Source: Alphaproteobacteria bacterium
Lineage (GTDB): Bacteria > Pseudomonadota > Alphaproteobacteria > UBA2966 > CAIVPW01
Length of the DNA: 43,404 nucleotides
Reading direction: 5' to 3'
Assembly: GCA_016869235.1 (NCBI GenBank)
Contig: VGER01000010.1
Coordinates: 1 to 43,404, forward strand
Shown here: in pieces, positions 23,731 to 33,464 of the stretch
Position numbering within the stretch: the stretch's first letter is position 1
How the letters are laid out: the number at the start of each line of letters is the position of its first letter
The notes under the pieces: model-generated
The model's database searches: none
What the model was told of the DNA's origin: nothing
What the model saw: only the letters and a program-made list of their open reading frames with translations
Position numbers and translations under genes: made by a program

Positions 23731-24192
23731 ATGGACCTAACAGGCATTAAACGCAGCTCCCGTCCCACAAAGCTGCGCACCAAACAGATCATGGTCGTTG
23801 ACGAGGACGCTGCGACGCGCGCGGTGGTCCGCGAGACGCTCGAGCCGCTCGGCTACGGAATCATCGGCGCCAGCATCTGCGCCGACGGCATCAAGGCGCT
23901 CGCTGAGGTCGTCATCGACCTGGTGATCGCCGACATCTTCATGTCCAGCACAATCAGCACGGCGAGCGGCGTCACCTGGGGCATCCAGGAGGTGCGCAAG
24001 CATCAGGCTTCGACGAAGGTCGTGGCGCTGTCGGCGTCATGGGGCGTCGACAGTGGGCGCAACCTCGCCGATTCCGCCAGGCGCATGGGCGCCGACCTCG
24101 TGCTGACCAAGCCGTTGAGCGCGCCGGAGGTCGAGGAGGCGGTGCTCTCGCTACTGGGCGGCCCGATCGAAATGGCGGAACTCGCCTCCTAG
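23731..24192 (+). CDS. receiver-domain response regulator
   Basis: The product has 153 residues, a single REC domain: acidic pocket in VVDEDA (Asp24, Asp26), phospho-acceptor Asp68 in VIADIFM, the Ser/Ala of ALSAS and Lys127 in LTKPLS. There is no DNA-binding output domain. It has GAGG five bases before the ATG. It follows the histidine kinase gene and is its probable partner; the output may be a protein target or a phosphorelay. Confidence 0.9.
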   Translation: MDLTGIKRSSRPTKLRTKQIMVVDEDAATRAVVRETLEPLGYGIIGASICADGIKALAEVVIDLVIADIFMSSTISTASGVTWGIQEVRKHQASTKVVALSASWGVDSGRNLADSARRMGADLVLTKPLSAPEVEEAVLSLLGGPIEMAELAS

Positions 24193-24292
24193 GCAGGCGA
24201 GGGCCGGACCGCGGCCCGCGACAGCGGCCGCCCACATCCTGGGAAAACCGCGGTTTGTTGCGGCGTCCGGGGGTGGGCCCTATGCTTCCCGC

Positions 24293-25171
24293 ATGGGACT
24301 CGCCTCGCGCCTCGGTGCGCCATTGGCGGCACTGGGGCCGTTCATCGGCCGGCGTGCGCGCCACCCGTTGGTCGCCGTCGTGCGGTTGCACGGGGCCATC
24401 GGCTCGGTCGGCGTCGGCCGTGGCGGACTCAGCATCACCACGACGGCCCGCGACCTCGAAACCGCCTTTACCCTGCGCGGCGTCAAGGCGGTGGCGCTGG
24501 CGATCAACTCGCCGGGCGGCTCGCCGGCACAGTCGAATCTCATCTATCGGCGCATCCGCGCGCTCTCCGAGGAGCACGAGGTGCCGGTCATCGCCTTCTG
24601 CGAGGACGCCGCCGCGTCGGGCGGCTACTGGCTCGCGTGCGCCGGCGACGAGATCTACGCCGACCCGAACTCGATCGTCGGCTCCATCGGCGTGGTCTCG
24701 GGCGGATTCGGTTTCCCGGCGCTGCTCGCCAAGATCGGCGTCGAGCGCCGCCTGTACGTTCAAGGCGATAACAAGGGCATGCTCGACGCGTTCAGCCCCG
24801 AGCGGCCTTCCGACGTCGAGCATCTGCACGGCATCCAGAAGGTGGTGCACGACAGCTTCAAGGCGCTGGTGCGCGAGCGCCGCGGCGAGCGCCTCAAGGG
24901 CGAGGAGAAGACGCTGTTCTCCGGCGCCTTCTGGACCGGCACCCAGGCTCTGGACTTCGGCCTTGTGGACGGGCTGGGCGACCTCCGTACCGTCCTGCGC
25001 GCCCGCTACGGCGACAAGGTCCGGCTCAAGGTGGTCGGCCGGTCCCCGAATCGCTTGCGCCTGCTGCTCGGACGTGGCACCGAGACGCCGGCGGCGCCCT
25101 TGGGTGAGTTGCCGGACGCCGTATTGCGTGCCCTCGAGGCGCGCTGGCTGTGGGCCAGGCTCGGCCTGTGA
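24293..25171 (+). CDS. S49 family serine peptidase (SppA/SohB-like)
   Basis: The product has 292 residues. S49 peptidases degrade signal peptides or membrane-associated peptides. The nucleophile Ser109 is in [17 protein letters not shown] and the general base is probably Lys161 in [22 protein letters not shown] (71-78) is the oxyanion/turn motif. The family usually has an N-terminal membrane anchor; here the first 30 residues are only weakly hydrophobic. It belongs to the conserved chain leading to glyQ-glyS. Confidence 0.9.
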   Translation: MGLASRLGAPLAALGPFIGRRARHPLVAVVRLHGAIGSVGVGRGGLSITTTARDLETAFTLRGVKAVALAINSPGGSPAQSNLIYRRIRALSEEHEVPVIAFCEDAAASGGYWLACAGDEIYADPNSIVGSIGVVSGGFGFPALLAKIGVERRLYVQGDNKGMLDAFSPERPSDVEHLHGIQKVVHDSFKALVRERRGERLKGEEKTLFSGAFWTGTQALDFGLVDGLGDLRTVLRARYGDKVRLKVVGRSPNRLRLLLGRGTETPAAPLGELPDAVLRALEARWLWARLGL

Positions 25172-25224
25172 TGCCTCGCGGTTCGGGATTGGGTTGGGAG
25201 CGCGCGTAGGCGCGACGCGGACAG

Positions 25225-25470
25225 ATGTTCGGCTTCAGCTTGGGCAAGCTCGTCGTCGCGATGATCCTCATCCTTGCCGTCTGGTACGGCTTCAAGATGA
25301 TGGGCCGCATCGGCGAGGTGCGCGCCGAGTCCCTCCGCAACGCCAACGCCGCCAAGGGCACGCGCAACAAGCTCGAGGTCGAGGACCTGACCGAGTGCAA
25401 GCGCTGCGGCGCGTTCGTGTCCGCCGGCGCCAAGGCCTGCGCGCGCGACGATTGCCCCTATTCGCGATGA
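25225..25470 (+). CDS. small membrane-anchored zinc-ribbon protein
   Basis: The product has 81 residues: one N-terminal span ([20 protein letters not shown]) followed by a cytoplasmic part with paired Cys (CKRCGAFV ... CARDDCPYS) resembling a short zinc ribbon. Function is unknown; similar small genes sit before glyQ in related genomes. Its TGA overlaps the glyQ ATG as ATGA. Confidence 0.8.
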   Translation: MFGFSLGKLVVAMILILAVWYGFKMMGRIGEVRAESLRNANAAKGTRNKLEVEDLTECKRCGAFVSAGAKACARDDCPYSR

Positions 25471-26369
25471 CGGCTGCCGCGTCCCGCCCTGGGCGGGCAA
25501 CCGGCTCAACGCAGCGGAGCTTTCAGGATCTCATTCTCACGCTCCAGCGCTTCTGGGCTGACCAGGGCTGCACCATCCTGCAGCCGTACGACTCCGAGAT
25601 GGGCGCGGCGACGTTTCATCCGGCGACCGTGCTGCGCGCGCTCGGGCCGCAGCCGTGGCGCACGGCGTTCGTGCAGCCGTGCCGGCGTCCCACCGACGGC
25701 CGTTACGGCGAGAACCCCAATCGCTTCCAGCACTACTACCAGCTGCAGGTGGTGCTGAAGCCCTCGCCCGAGAACATCCAGGACCTTTATCTGCGGAGCC
25801 TCGCCGCGATCGGCATCGACTCCGCGGTGCACGACATCCGCTTCGTCGAGGACGACTGGGAAAGTCCGACCCTCGGCGCCTGGGGTCTCGGCTGGGAGGT
25901 ATGGTGCGACGGCATGGAGGTGACGCAGTTCACCTACTTCCAGCAGGTCGGCGGCCTCGACTGCAATCCGGTGTCGGGCGAGATCACCTACGGCATGGAG
26001 CGCCTCGCCATGTTCGTCCAGGAGCAGGAAGACGGCTTCCAGCTCGACTGGAACGGCGCCGGCACGACGTATGGCGACGTCTTCCTGCGCAACGAGCGCG
26101 AATGGTCGGCGTACAACTTCGAGGAAGCCAACGTCAACAGCCTGCGCCGCCATTTCCGCGAGCACGAGGAAGAGTGCAAGCGCCTGCTGGACAAGAAGCT
26201 GGTGCTGCCGGCCTACGACCAGTGCATCAAGGCCAGCCACTCGTTCAACCTGCTGGACGCCCGCGGCGTGATCTCCGTCACCGAGCGCGCGGCGCACATC
26301 CTGCGCGTGCGCACACTCACCAAGGCGTGCTGCGAAGCGTGGGTGGAAACCTCTGCCGCGGCAAACTGA
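25467..26369 (+). CDS. glyQ: glycyl-tRNA synthetase alpha subunit
   Basis: The product has 300 residues. It carries the catalytic core of the bacterial alpha2beta2 class II synthetase, which makes Gly-tRNA(Gly). Motifs include [19 protein letters not shown], the motif 2 block [39 protein letters not shown] and [11 protein letters not shown]. Length is normal. It is co-transcribed with glyS, six bases later. Confidence 0.97.
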   Translation: MTAAASRPGRATGSTQRSFQDLILTLQRFWADQGCTILQPYDSEMGAATFHPATVLRALGPQPWRTAFVQPCRRPTDGRYGENPNRFQHYYQLQVVLKPSPENIQDLYLRSLAAIGIDSAVHDIRFVEDDWESPTLGAWGLGWEVWCDGMEVTQFTYFQQVGGLDCNPVSGEITYGMERLAMFVQEQEDGFQLDWNGAGTTYGDVFLRNEREWSAYNFEEANVNSLRRHFREHEEECKRLLDKKLVLPAYDQCIKASHSFNLLDARGVISVTERAAHILRVRTLTKACCEAWVETSAAAN

Positions 26370-26375
26370 CGAGCA

Positions 26376-28472
26376 ATGGCGGAACTCCTTCTCGAGCTCC
26401 TGTCGGAGGAGATTCCGGCGCGCATGCAGGCGCGCGCCGCCGCCGACCTGCGCGCCTTGGTCACCAAAGGCCTGGGCGAGGCGGGCCTCACATACAAAAG
26501 CGCCGACGCCTTCGCCACCCCGCGCCGCCTGGCGCTGGTGGTGCGCGGTCTGCCCGAGCGCTCATCGGACCAAACGATCGAAAAGAAAGGCCCGCGCGTG
26601 GACGCGCCACCCGCAGCCATCGACGGCTTCCTGCGCTCCACCGGCCTCAAGCGCGATCAGCTCGAAGAGCGCGACCTGGGCAACGCGGGCCGCGTGCTGT
26701 TCGCCGTGCAGAAGAGCCCCGGGCGTGCGGCCGCGGACGTGCTGACCGGCGTCGTGTTGGCGGCAATCCAGGCGTTGCCCTGGCCTAAGAGCATGCGCTG
26801 GGCAGCCAACCCGTTCCGCTGGGTGAGGCCGCTGCATGGCGTCCTCGCGCTGGTGGACGGCAAGGTTCTGCAAGTGCGCCTGCCGCTAGGCGAGGGTGGC
26901 GCGGCGATACCGGCCGGCCACACGACCGTCGGCCACCGGGTACTCGGCAACGGTGCGGTTGCGGTCACCGGCTTCGATGACTACGTCGCCAAGCTGCGCA
27001 AGGCGTACGTGATTCTCGATCCCGCCGAGCGCAAGCGCGCCATTCAGTCCGAAGGCTCGGTGCTGGCGGCCAGGGAAGGACTGCGGGTGCGCAAGGACGA
27101 CGGCCTGCTCGATGAGGTCGCCGGATTGGTCGAATGGCCGGTGCCGCTCATCGGCGCCATCGATCCGGCATTCATGGACCTGCCTCCGGAAGTGCTGACC
27201 ACCTCGATGCGCACGCACCAGCGCTACTTTGCCCTGGAGGCCAAGGACGGCACCTTGGCACCGCGCTTCCTCGTCATCGCCAACACCGTCGCCAAGGACG
27301 GCGGCGCCGCGATCATCAAGGGCAACGAGCGCGTGCTGCGCGCGCGCCTCTCCGACGCCAAGTTCTTCTGGGACCACGACCGCAAGGTGCGGCTGGACTC
27401 GCGCCTGCCGGCGCTGAAGGAGATCGTCTTCCAGGCGAAGCTCGGCACGCTCGAGCAGAGGGTCTCGCGCATCGAGGCGCTCGCCGCAGCGCTTGCCGAC
27501 TTGGCCAGGCTGAAGGCCGACAAGGAGCACGTGCGTCTCGCCGCGCGCCTCGCCAAGGCGGATCTCAAGTCCGGCATGGTCGGCGAGTTCCCGGAGCTGC
27601 AGGGCATCATGGGGCGCTACTACGCGCTGCACGATGGGCACCCGCAGCCGGTGGCCGACGCCATCGCCGAGCACTACGCGCCCAAGGGTCCGGATGATCG
27701 CTGCCCGTCGGCGCCGGTTTCCGTGGCGGTGGCGCTTGCCGAGAAGATCGACACGCTGGCCGGCTTCTGGGCCATCGACGAAAAACCGACCGGCTCCAAG
27801 GATCCTTTCGCGCTGCGCCGGGCGGCGCTCGGCGTCATCCGGCTGGTGGTCGAGAACAAGCTGCGCTTGCCTTTGGCGAAGGCCTTCGACGCGGCCATGC
27901 GCGGATACGCGCCGGATGTGCGCGGCAAGTGGTCCGATGCCCTGCGCGGCGATCTACTCACGTTCTTCGCCGACCGCCTCAAGGTGCATCTGAAAGAACG
28001 CGGCGTGCGCCACGACCTCATCTCGGCGGTGTTTGCCCTGACGGCCGAGGACGACCTCGTGCGCCTTCTCGCGCGTGTCGAGGCGTTGCAGCAGTTCCTC
28101 GCAAGCGAAGACGGCGCCGACCTCTTGGTCGCCTACCGCCGCGCCGCCAACATCGTGCGCATCGAGGAGAAGAAGGACTCCGCCTCTCATCGCGGCGAGG
28201 TCGACGCAGCCGCGCTACAGCAGGGCGAAGAACGCACCCTGACGCAGGCGCTCGGCGAAGCGCGCAAGGGGGTGGCCGGCGACTTGGCGAAGGAGGATTT
28301 CGCCGACGCCATGCGCGCGCTCGCCCGCCTGCGCGGGCCGGTCGACGCCTTCTTCGACAACGTCACCGTCAACGCCGACGACGCCAAGCTGCGCGCCAAC
28401 CGCCTGCGCCTCTTGGGCCAGATCACGGCTGTCCTCGAGCAGGTCGCCGACTTCGCCAAGATCGAGGGCTGA
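26376..28472 (+). CDS. glyS: glycyl-tRNA synthetase beta subunit
   Basis: The product has 698 residues, the usual length. It binds the tRNA and completes the synthetase with GlyQ. Recognised blocks are [14 protein letters not shown] at the start, KRDDG-type core with [40 protein letters not shown] and [20 protein letters not shown], then the HD-like and C-terminal anticodon-binding parts. It follows glyQ by six bases and precedes the short PPDK-like gene by 15. Confidence 0.97.
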   Translation: MAELLLELLSEEIPARMQARAAADLRALVTKGLGEAGLTYKSADAFATPRRLALVVRGLPERSSDQTIEKKGPRVDAPPAAIDGFLRSTGLKRDQLEERDLGNAGRVLFAVQKSPGRAAADVLTGVVLAAIQALPWPKSMRWAANPFRWVRPLHGVLALVDGKVLQVRLPLGEGGAAIPAGHTTVGHRVLGNGAVAVTGFDDYVAKLRKAYVILDPAERKRAIQSEGSVLAAREGLRVRKDDGLLDEVAGLVEWPVPLIGAIDPAFMDLPPEVLTTSMRTHQRYFALEAKDGTLAPRFLVIANTVAKDGGAAIIKGNERVLRARLSDAKFFWDHDRKVRLDSRLPALKEIVFQAKLGTLEQRVSRIEALAAALADLARLKADKEHVRLAARLAKADLKSGMVGEFPELQGIMGRYYALHDGHPQPVADAIAEHYAPKGPDDRCPSAPVSVAVALAEKIDTLAGFWAIDEKPTGSKDPFALRRAALGVIRLVVENKLRLPLAKAFDAAMRGYAPDVRGKWSDALRGDLLTFFADRLKVHLKERGVRHDLISAVFALTAEDDLVRLLARVEALQQFLASEDGADLLVAYRRAANIVRIEEKKDSASHRGEVDAAALQQGEERTLTQALGEARKGVAGDLAKEDFADAMRALARLRGPVDAFFDNVTVNADDAKLRANRLRLLGQITAVLEQVADFAKIEG

Positions 28473-28487
28473 GGCTACTCTGGCGCG

Positions 28488-29882
28488 ATGACGTCGCGCG
28501 CCGTCTGGCCGTTCGGCTTCGGACCGCCTACCGATGCGGAGCCGAGCGCTGCGGTGCTGGGCGGCAAGGGCGCCGGTCTCGCCGCCATGCGCGGGCTCGG
28601 GCTGCCCGTTCCACCCGGGTTCACGTTGGCGACTTCCGTCTGCGATGCGTACTACCTCGGAGGCCGCACATTGCCCGACGCGCTGCGTACCGACTTGCGA
28701 CGCGCGCTCGATGCGCTCGGCGCGGCGACCGGCACTCGCTTTGGCGACTCGCGCTCGCCGCTGCTGGTTTCGGTGCGCTCCGGCGCGCCGGTGTCGATGC
28801 CGGGCATGATGGACACGGTCCTCAACGTTGGCCTCGCGACGGCGGGAGCGGACGATCCGTTCGAACAGTTGTGGAACGCGATCGTCGCCGTGCTCCAGTC
28901 TTGGCAGAGCCCGCGCGCCGTCGCCTACCGGCGCCTGCACGAGATCGCCGATCGCCCCGGCACCGCGGTCACCATCCAGGCGATGGTGTTCGGCAATGCC
29001 GGCGGCGATTCCGCCACCGGCGTCGCCTTCACCCGCGATCCCGCCACGGGCGCGCCGGAGCCGTTCGGCGAATACCTGCCGAACGCCCAAGGCGATGAAG
29101 TCGTCTCGGGCACGGTGACGCCGCGGCCCCTGACCCGCCTGCAGCGCGAGGGCCTTGGCACGGCGGAACCCTCGTTGGAAGAGGTGATGCCACAAGTGTA
29201 CGCGGAGCTGACGCAGCACTTCCGCGCCCTCGAGGCGCATTTCGGCGCGATGCAGGACGTCGAGTTCACCATCGATCGCGGGCGCTTGTGGCTGCTGCAG
29301 ACGCGTACCGGCACGGCCGGCGTGGAGGCGGCGGCGCGCATCGCGGTGGACATGGTGCGCGAGGGCCTCATCGACCGCAGGCGCGCGCTGGCCCGATTTG
29401 ATCGCGGATCGCTCGCGCGCGCGCACCACGTGCGCGTGCGGAGGGGCGCCACGCCGTTGACGAGGGGCATTCCCGCCTCGCCGGGTGCTGTGTCCGGTGC
29501 GGTCGTGTTCAGCTCCGACGAAGCCGACGCGGCGGCGGCGCGCGGCGCGCCGGCAATCCTGGTCCTGCCCGAGACCCACCCGCGAGACGTGCATGGCATG
29601 CACGCCGCGGCCGGCATCCTGACCAGCCGCGGCGGCGCAACCAGTCACGCGGCGGTGGTGGCGCGCGGCATCGGCAAGCCGTGCGTGGTCGGCGCGGACG
29701 CGCTCTCGATCGATCCAGCTGGCCGCAGGTTCCTGGTGGCCGGCCGCGAGGTGCGCGGCGGCGAGGTCGTCACCCTCGACGGCGCCACCGGCGAGGTGTT
29801 CCTCGGCGAGCAGGCGATGGAGCGCCCGGAGCCGTCGCCGGCCGTCGCCACGCTGCTGGCCTGGGCCAGGGACCCCGGGTAG
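28488..29882 (+). CDS. shortened pyruvate phosphate dikinase-like protein
   Basis: The product has 464 residues against about 880 for PPDK. The ATP-grasp part is present (VLGGKGAGLAAMRGLGLPVP, SVRSGAPVSMPGMMDTVLN, AMVFGNAGGDSATGVAFTRD) but lacks the stretch of about 70-80 residues normally found after MMDTVLN. The phosphohistidine domain is intact, with the catalytic His in SRGGATSHAAVVARGIGKPC. The whole C-terminal PEP/pyruvate TIM barrel is missing and a TAG follows directly; no remnant of it is seen downstream. It cannot carry out the full PPDK reaction alone. It sits where a full ppdK follows glyS in many alphaproteobacteria. It may be a free-standing phosphotransfer protein or a decaying gene. 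Confidence 0.85.
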   Translation: MTSRAVWPFGFGPPTDAEPSAAVLGGKGAGLAAMRGLGLPVPPGFTLATSVCDAYYLGGRTLPDALRTDLRRALDALGAATGTRFGDSRSPLLVSVRSGAPVSMPGMMDTVLNVGLATAGADDPFEQLWNAIVAVLQSWQSPRAVAYRRLHEIADRPGTAVTIQAMVFGNAGGDSATGVAFTRDPATGAPEPFGEYLPNAQGDEVVSGTVTPRPLTRLQREGLGTAEPSLEEVMPQVYAELTQHFRALEAHFGAMQDVEFTIDRGRLWLLQTRTGTAGVEAAARIAVDMVREGLIDRRRALARFDRGSLARAHHVRVRRGATPLTRGIPASPGAVSGAVVFSSDEADAAAARGAPAILVLPETHPRDVHGMHAAAGILTSRGGATSHAAVVARGIGKPCVVGADALSIDPAGRRFLVAGREVRGGEVVTLDGATGEVFLGEQAMERPEPSPAVATLLAWARDPG

Positions 29883-29898
29883 CCACTGGAAGCCCGAT

Positions 29899-30708
29899 AT
29901 GTGGTGGGTTATCCTGATTGGCGCCCACGATGTTGTGGGTGTTTCCGGTTGTTTCCCGTCTGCCGTGCCGTCCCAACCGTCCCGCACGCTTCGCCTCGGC
30001 AATACCGAGATCCCCTACGAGCTGATCCGTACCAAGCAGCGCCGCCGCACCATCGCGTTCGCCATCGAAGGGCGCGAGGGCCTGGTAGTGCGCGCGCCGA
30101 TGAAGGCGAGCTTCAAGTCCATCGAGGAGTTGGCGCAGAAATTCAGCCGCTGGATCATGGGCCGCCTGGCAGAGCTGCAGGACGTGGCGCCGCCGCGGCC
30201 GATGGTCGGCGGGGCCACCGTGCCGGTGCTGGGGCAGGAGCTGCGCCTGCGCGTGCTGACCGGCTCGGGACGGCGCCCCACTTGCGCGCGCATCGGCGAC
30301 GCGTTGGAGATCCGCATCCCCCCGCACGTGCCGAGCGACGACTACTCGCGCGCCATCCGCGACACGGTGATGGACTGGTACTGCGCGTTCGCCGAGGAGG
30401 ACTTCACGCGCCGCGCCGACGCCTGGGCCGCGTGCATGGGCGTCGCATACGCGTCGATCGCGGTGAGCAATCCGAGGGCACGCTGGGGCAGCTGCAGCGC
30501 CGGCAACGACATCCGCATCAATTGGCGCCTGGCGATGGCGCCGCCTGCCCTGCTCGACTACGTGATCGCCCACGAGCTCTGCCACGTGGTGCACAAGAAC
30601 CATTCGCGGCGGTTCTGGAGCCGGCTCGCCAAGGTCATGCCCGACTGGCGCGAGCGGCGGGACGAGCTGCGGCGGATCGGCCCGGGCCTTTCCCTGGAAG
30701 GGATTTGA
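29899..30708 (+). CDS. YgjP/SprT-like zinc metallopeptidase
   Basis: The product has 269 residues from ATG 29899, which has GGAAG six bases upstream; GTG 29965 (VPSQPSRTLRLGN) is a likely alternative because the first 22 residues look atypical. The domain is the DUF45/YgjP type with RRRTIAFAIEGREGLVVRAP, RWGSCS (195-200) and the zinc motif HELCH (225-229) with a third ligand His235. Members are cytoplasmic putative peptidases of unknown substrate. Confidence 0.9.
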   Translation: MWWVILIGAHDVVGVSGCFPSAVPSQPSRTLRLGNTEIPYELIRTKQRRRTIAFAIEGREGLVVRAPMKASFKSIEELAQKFSRWIMGRLAELQDVAPPRPMVGGATVPVLGQELRLRVLTGSGRRPTCARIGDALEIRIPPHVPSDDYSRAIRDTVMDWYCAFAEEDFTRRADAWAACMGVAYASIAVSNPRARWGSCSAGNDIRINWRLAMAPPALLDYVIAHELCHVVHKNHSRRFWSRLAKVMPDWRERRDELRRIGPGLSLEGI

Positions 30709-30715
30709 TCCCGGA

Positions 30716-31282
30716 CTACCGCAGCTCGCGATAGCGAAAGCAGGTGGTGACGTGGTCGTTGACCATGCCCACCGCCTGCATGAACGCGTAGCAGATCGTC
30801 GGGCCGCAGAACTTGAAGCCCTGCGCCTTGAGCGCCTTGCTCATGGCGCGGCTCTCGTCCGTCTCGGCCGGGATGTCCTTCCAGGCGCTCCAGCGGTTGC
30901 GCAGGGTCGTGCCGCCGGTGAACTGCCACTGGAAGGCGTCGAGGGTCCGGCCGCTGTCGCGCAAAGCCAGGTAGGCGCGCGCGCTGGCGATGGCGCCTTC
31001 GATCTTGGCGCGGTTGCGCACGATGCCCGTATCGGCCATCAGCCGCGCCACGTCCTTGGCGCCGAAGCGCGCCACGCGCTCCGGCTCGAAGCCGCGGAAC
31101 GCGGCGCGGAAGTTGTCGCGCTTGCGCAGGATGGTGATCCACGACAGGCCTGCCTGGAAGCCGTCGAGCACGAGCTTCTCGTAGAGGGCGCGGTCGTCGT
31201 GCTCCGGCACCCCCCACTCGCTGTCGTGGTAGGCGACGTACAGCGGGTCCTCTCCCGGCCAGGTGCAGCGCTGCTTGGCCAA
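30716..31282 (-). CDS. tag: DNA-3-methyladenine glycosylase I
   Basis: The product has 188 residues. It removes 3-methyladenine from alkylated DNA. The zinc ligands are Cys6, His19, His177 and Cys181, and the substrate pocket block is LVLDGFQAGLSWITIL. At the position of the E. coli catalytic Glu38 there is Asp40, a conservative change. The start is TTG 31282, seven bases after the ygfZ stop, suggesting one transcript. It converges on the metallopeptidase gene. Confidence 0.93.
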   Translation of the reverse strand: MAKQRCTWPGEDPLYVAYHDSEWGVPEHDDRALYEKLVLDGFQAGLSWITILRKRDNFRAAFRGFEPERVARFGAKDVARLMADTGIVRNRAKIEGAIASARAYLALRDSGRTLDAFQWQFTGGTTLRNRWSAWKDIPAETDESRAMSKALKAQGFKFCGPTICYAFMQAVGMVNDHVTTCFRYRELR

Positions 31283-31288
31283 TGCGGA

Positions 31289-32260
31289 CTAGCCGCGCCC
31301 GGCCTCGGCCGCCGCCGTCTTGAACCACGCCGCCGGCGCGGCGCGCAGGGTCGCGGCGCCGGCGCGCAGCGGCGTGCCCGATCGCTCGGCCGTCTCGACG
31401 TGCTCGAGACGCAGCAGCGCCAGCCCAATGCCGGGAATGGCGCTGCGCATCTCGCCCACCTCGACGTTGCCGAGCATGACCGGCGTTCCCGACTCGGGAG
31501 CGGGGCCGTCGATGAGCACCGGCAGCAGACGCTTGCGGATGGTGCCGCGATAGTGCGTGCGCGCCGTCAGCTCCTGTCCGACGTAGCAGCCCTTGGTGTA
31601 GTCGATGGCATGCAGGTCATCGAGACCGGCCTCCAGCGGAAACGTCTTTTCGATGATCAGGTCGCGCGACGCGTCCGGCACGCCCAGTCCGAGACGGAGC
31701 GCCTCGTATTGCTCGACGCTCCGTGAGGCGAAGCCCGCGTCGCTCAGCGCGCGCTCGATTTCGAGCGCCGGCAACATCACGCGCGCACCGAGTTCGGCGA
31801 CCCGCGGATCGAGGAACGCCACGCCGCCGGCAAACACGCGCGCGCTGCCGGGTGCTGCGCCGAGTGACAACTGCCGCGCCGTGTCGTGGCCGAACGCGGC
31901 GGCAATGGCGTAGCGGTCGCTGACGTCGGCGAGGGTCACGTCCGAGCGCAGCCTGTAGAGCGTCAAGCGGCGCAGCAGATCGGGAATGCGCGCGCGCTCG
32001 GCGTCCAGCAGGAGGGTCGCGCCGGTTGGCGCGTCGTCGTGCATCACCAGGAAGAAGTCGTGCAGATACTTCCCCTGCGGCGTCAGCAGCAGCGCGTACA
32101 ACGCCGACTGTGGGGTGAGGCGCCCGACGTCGTTGGAGACGAGGTTCTGCAGGAACTCGCGGGCGTCGCGTCCGCCGATCGCCACCACGCCGCGCTGTGG
32201 CAAAGGGACAAAGCTCGGCGGCAGACTTTCGGCGGGGGACGCGGCCGGTAATTCGACCAT
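31289..32260 (-). CDS. ygfZ: YgfZ/GcvT folate-binding protein
   Basis: The product has 323 residues from ATG 32260 (a TTG two codons upstream is also in frame). It is a tetrahydrofolate-dependent factor that helps maintain certain Fe-S enzymes such as MiaB. The signature KGCYVGQE lies at residues 223-230, with LVSNDVGRL and YALLLTPQGKYLHDFF earlier, as in the alphaproteobacterial branch. It is divergent from the heptosyltransferase gene and probably co-transcribed with tag. Confidence 0.92.
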   Translation of the reverse strand: MVELPAASPAESLPPSFVPLPQRGVVAIGGRDAREFLQNLVSNDVGRLTPQSALYALLLTPQGKYLHDFFLVMHDDAPTGATLLLDAERARIPDLLRRLTLYRLRSDVTLADVSDRYAIAAAFGHDTARQLSLGAAPGSARVFAGGVAFLDPRVAELGARVMLPALEIERALSDAGFASRSVEQYEALRLGLGVPDASRDLIIEKTFPLEAGLDDLHAIDYTKGCYVGQELTARTHYRGTIRKRLLPVLIDGPAPESGTPVMLGNVEVGEMRSAIPGIGLALLRLEHVETAERSGTPLRAGAATLRAAPAAWFKTAAAEAGRG

Positions 32261-32463
32261 GGCCAATGAAGTAAAGGGGGCTCACCGCCTTGGCAAGGCC
32301 GCGGCGGCAGGTCCCAAATGGCAGCAATGCTTGGAGAAACAAGGCCGGCCATCGTATAACCGGCAGAGCATCGGAACGTGCCGGCACCGGGCGGGGGTCG
32401 GGCGCGGCAAGCAGTTAAAGCAGGCAGGGTGGGGGAGTGCTGCGTGCAGAGTAGGGCGCGGCT

Positions 32464-33450
32464 ATGAAGCTTCTCTTCGTCACCTCGAATCGCATCGGCG
32501 ATGCGGTGCTGTCTACCGGCCTGCTCAACCACGTCCTGCGCGACCATCCCGATACGCAGACCACCATCGCCTGCGGCCCCGCTGCCGCGCCGCTGTTCAC
32601 CGAAACGCCCGGCCTCGACCGCATCATCGTCCTGGAGAAGCAGCCGCGCGCCAAGCACTGGCGCCAGCTTTGGCGCGAGACGGTGCGCACGCGCTGGGAC
32701 CTCGTCATCGACTTGCGCGCTTCCGCGCTCGCCTACTTCCTGTGGGCGCGCGAACGTCACGTGTTCAAGCCGAGCGACGCGGCGGTACACCAGGTCGTGC
32801 GGCTGTCGCAGTTCCTCGACCTGCCGGAGATCGCGTCGCCGGGCTTGTGGCTCGGACAGAAACAGATCATCGCGGCGAAGCGCGCCATCCCGCCGGGGCC
32901 GCCGGTGCTCGCCGTCGGTCCGACGGCGAACTGGGCCGGCAAGCAGTGGCCGGCGAGTCGCTTCGCCGAGCTGATCCTGCGGCTCATCGCGCCCGGCGCC
33001 ATCCTCGAGGATGCGCGCGTCGCCGTGTTCGGCGCGGAAGGCGAGCGTCTCGCCGCGCGCCCCGTGCTCGACCGCATCCCCAAGGAGCGCCGCATTGACT
33101 GCATCGGCCGCTTCGATATCCTTACTGCCGCGGCGGCGCTGCAGGAATGCACCTTCTACATCGGCAACGACTCGGGGCTCATGCACATCTCCGCCGCGAC
33201 CTATACGCCGACGCTCGGCCTGTTCGGACCGAGCCGCGAAGAGATCTACGGCCCGTGGGGCACCCACTGCGCCGCGGTGCGCACGGAGCTCACCTACGAG
33301 GAGCTGGCGGCAACGCCGCAGTTCCACCCGGCGCGGCGGAAAACGCTGATGGGCTCGCTTGCCGTGGAGACGGTGGAGGCGGCCGCCATCGACCTGTGGC
33401 GGCGCTGCCATCCCGAGCCCGTCACCCAAGTCGCCAGCGGCGGTCTCTGA
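32464..33450 (+). CDS. glycosyltransferase family 9 (ADP-heptose transferase type)
   Basis: The product has 328 residues. GT9 enzymes add heptose to the LPS inner core at the inner face of the cytoplasmic membrane. Typical blocks are LLFVTSNRIGDAVLSTGLL at the start, LVIDLRAS, PTANWAGKQWPASRF and, near the end, FYIGNDSGLMHISAA followed by TLGLFGPS. Whether the acceptor is the LPS core cannot be seen. A family 4 glycosyltransferase follows 14 bases on, supporting a surface-glycan role. Confidence 0.92.
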   Translation: MKLLFVTSNRIGDAVLSTGLLNHVLRDHPDTQTTIACGPAAAPLFTETPGLDRIIVLEKQPRAKHWRQLWRETVRTRWDLVIDLRASALAYFLWARERHVFKPSDAAVHQVVRLSQFLDLPEIASPGLWLGQKQIIAAKRAIPPGPPVLAVGPTANWAGKQWPASRFAELILRLIAPGAILEDARVAVFGAEGERLAARPVLDRIPKERRIDCIGRFDILTAAAALQECTFYIGNDSGLMHISAATYTPTLGLFGPSREEIYGPWGTHCAAVRTELTYEELAATPQFHPARRKTLMGSLAVETVEAAAIDLWRRCHPEPVTQVASGGL

Positions 33451-33464
33451 GCGGCACTTCGCCT

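Noticed and set aside
28215-30002. A 595-codon minus-strand frame over the PPDK-like gene
   Set aside because: Arg/His-rich translation without domains, antisense to a gene with clear motifs.
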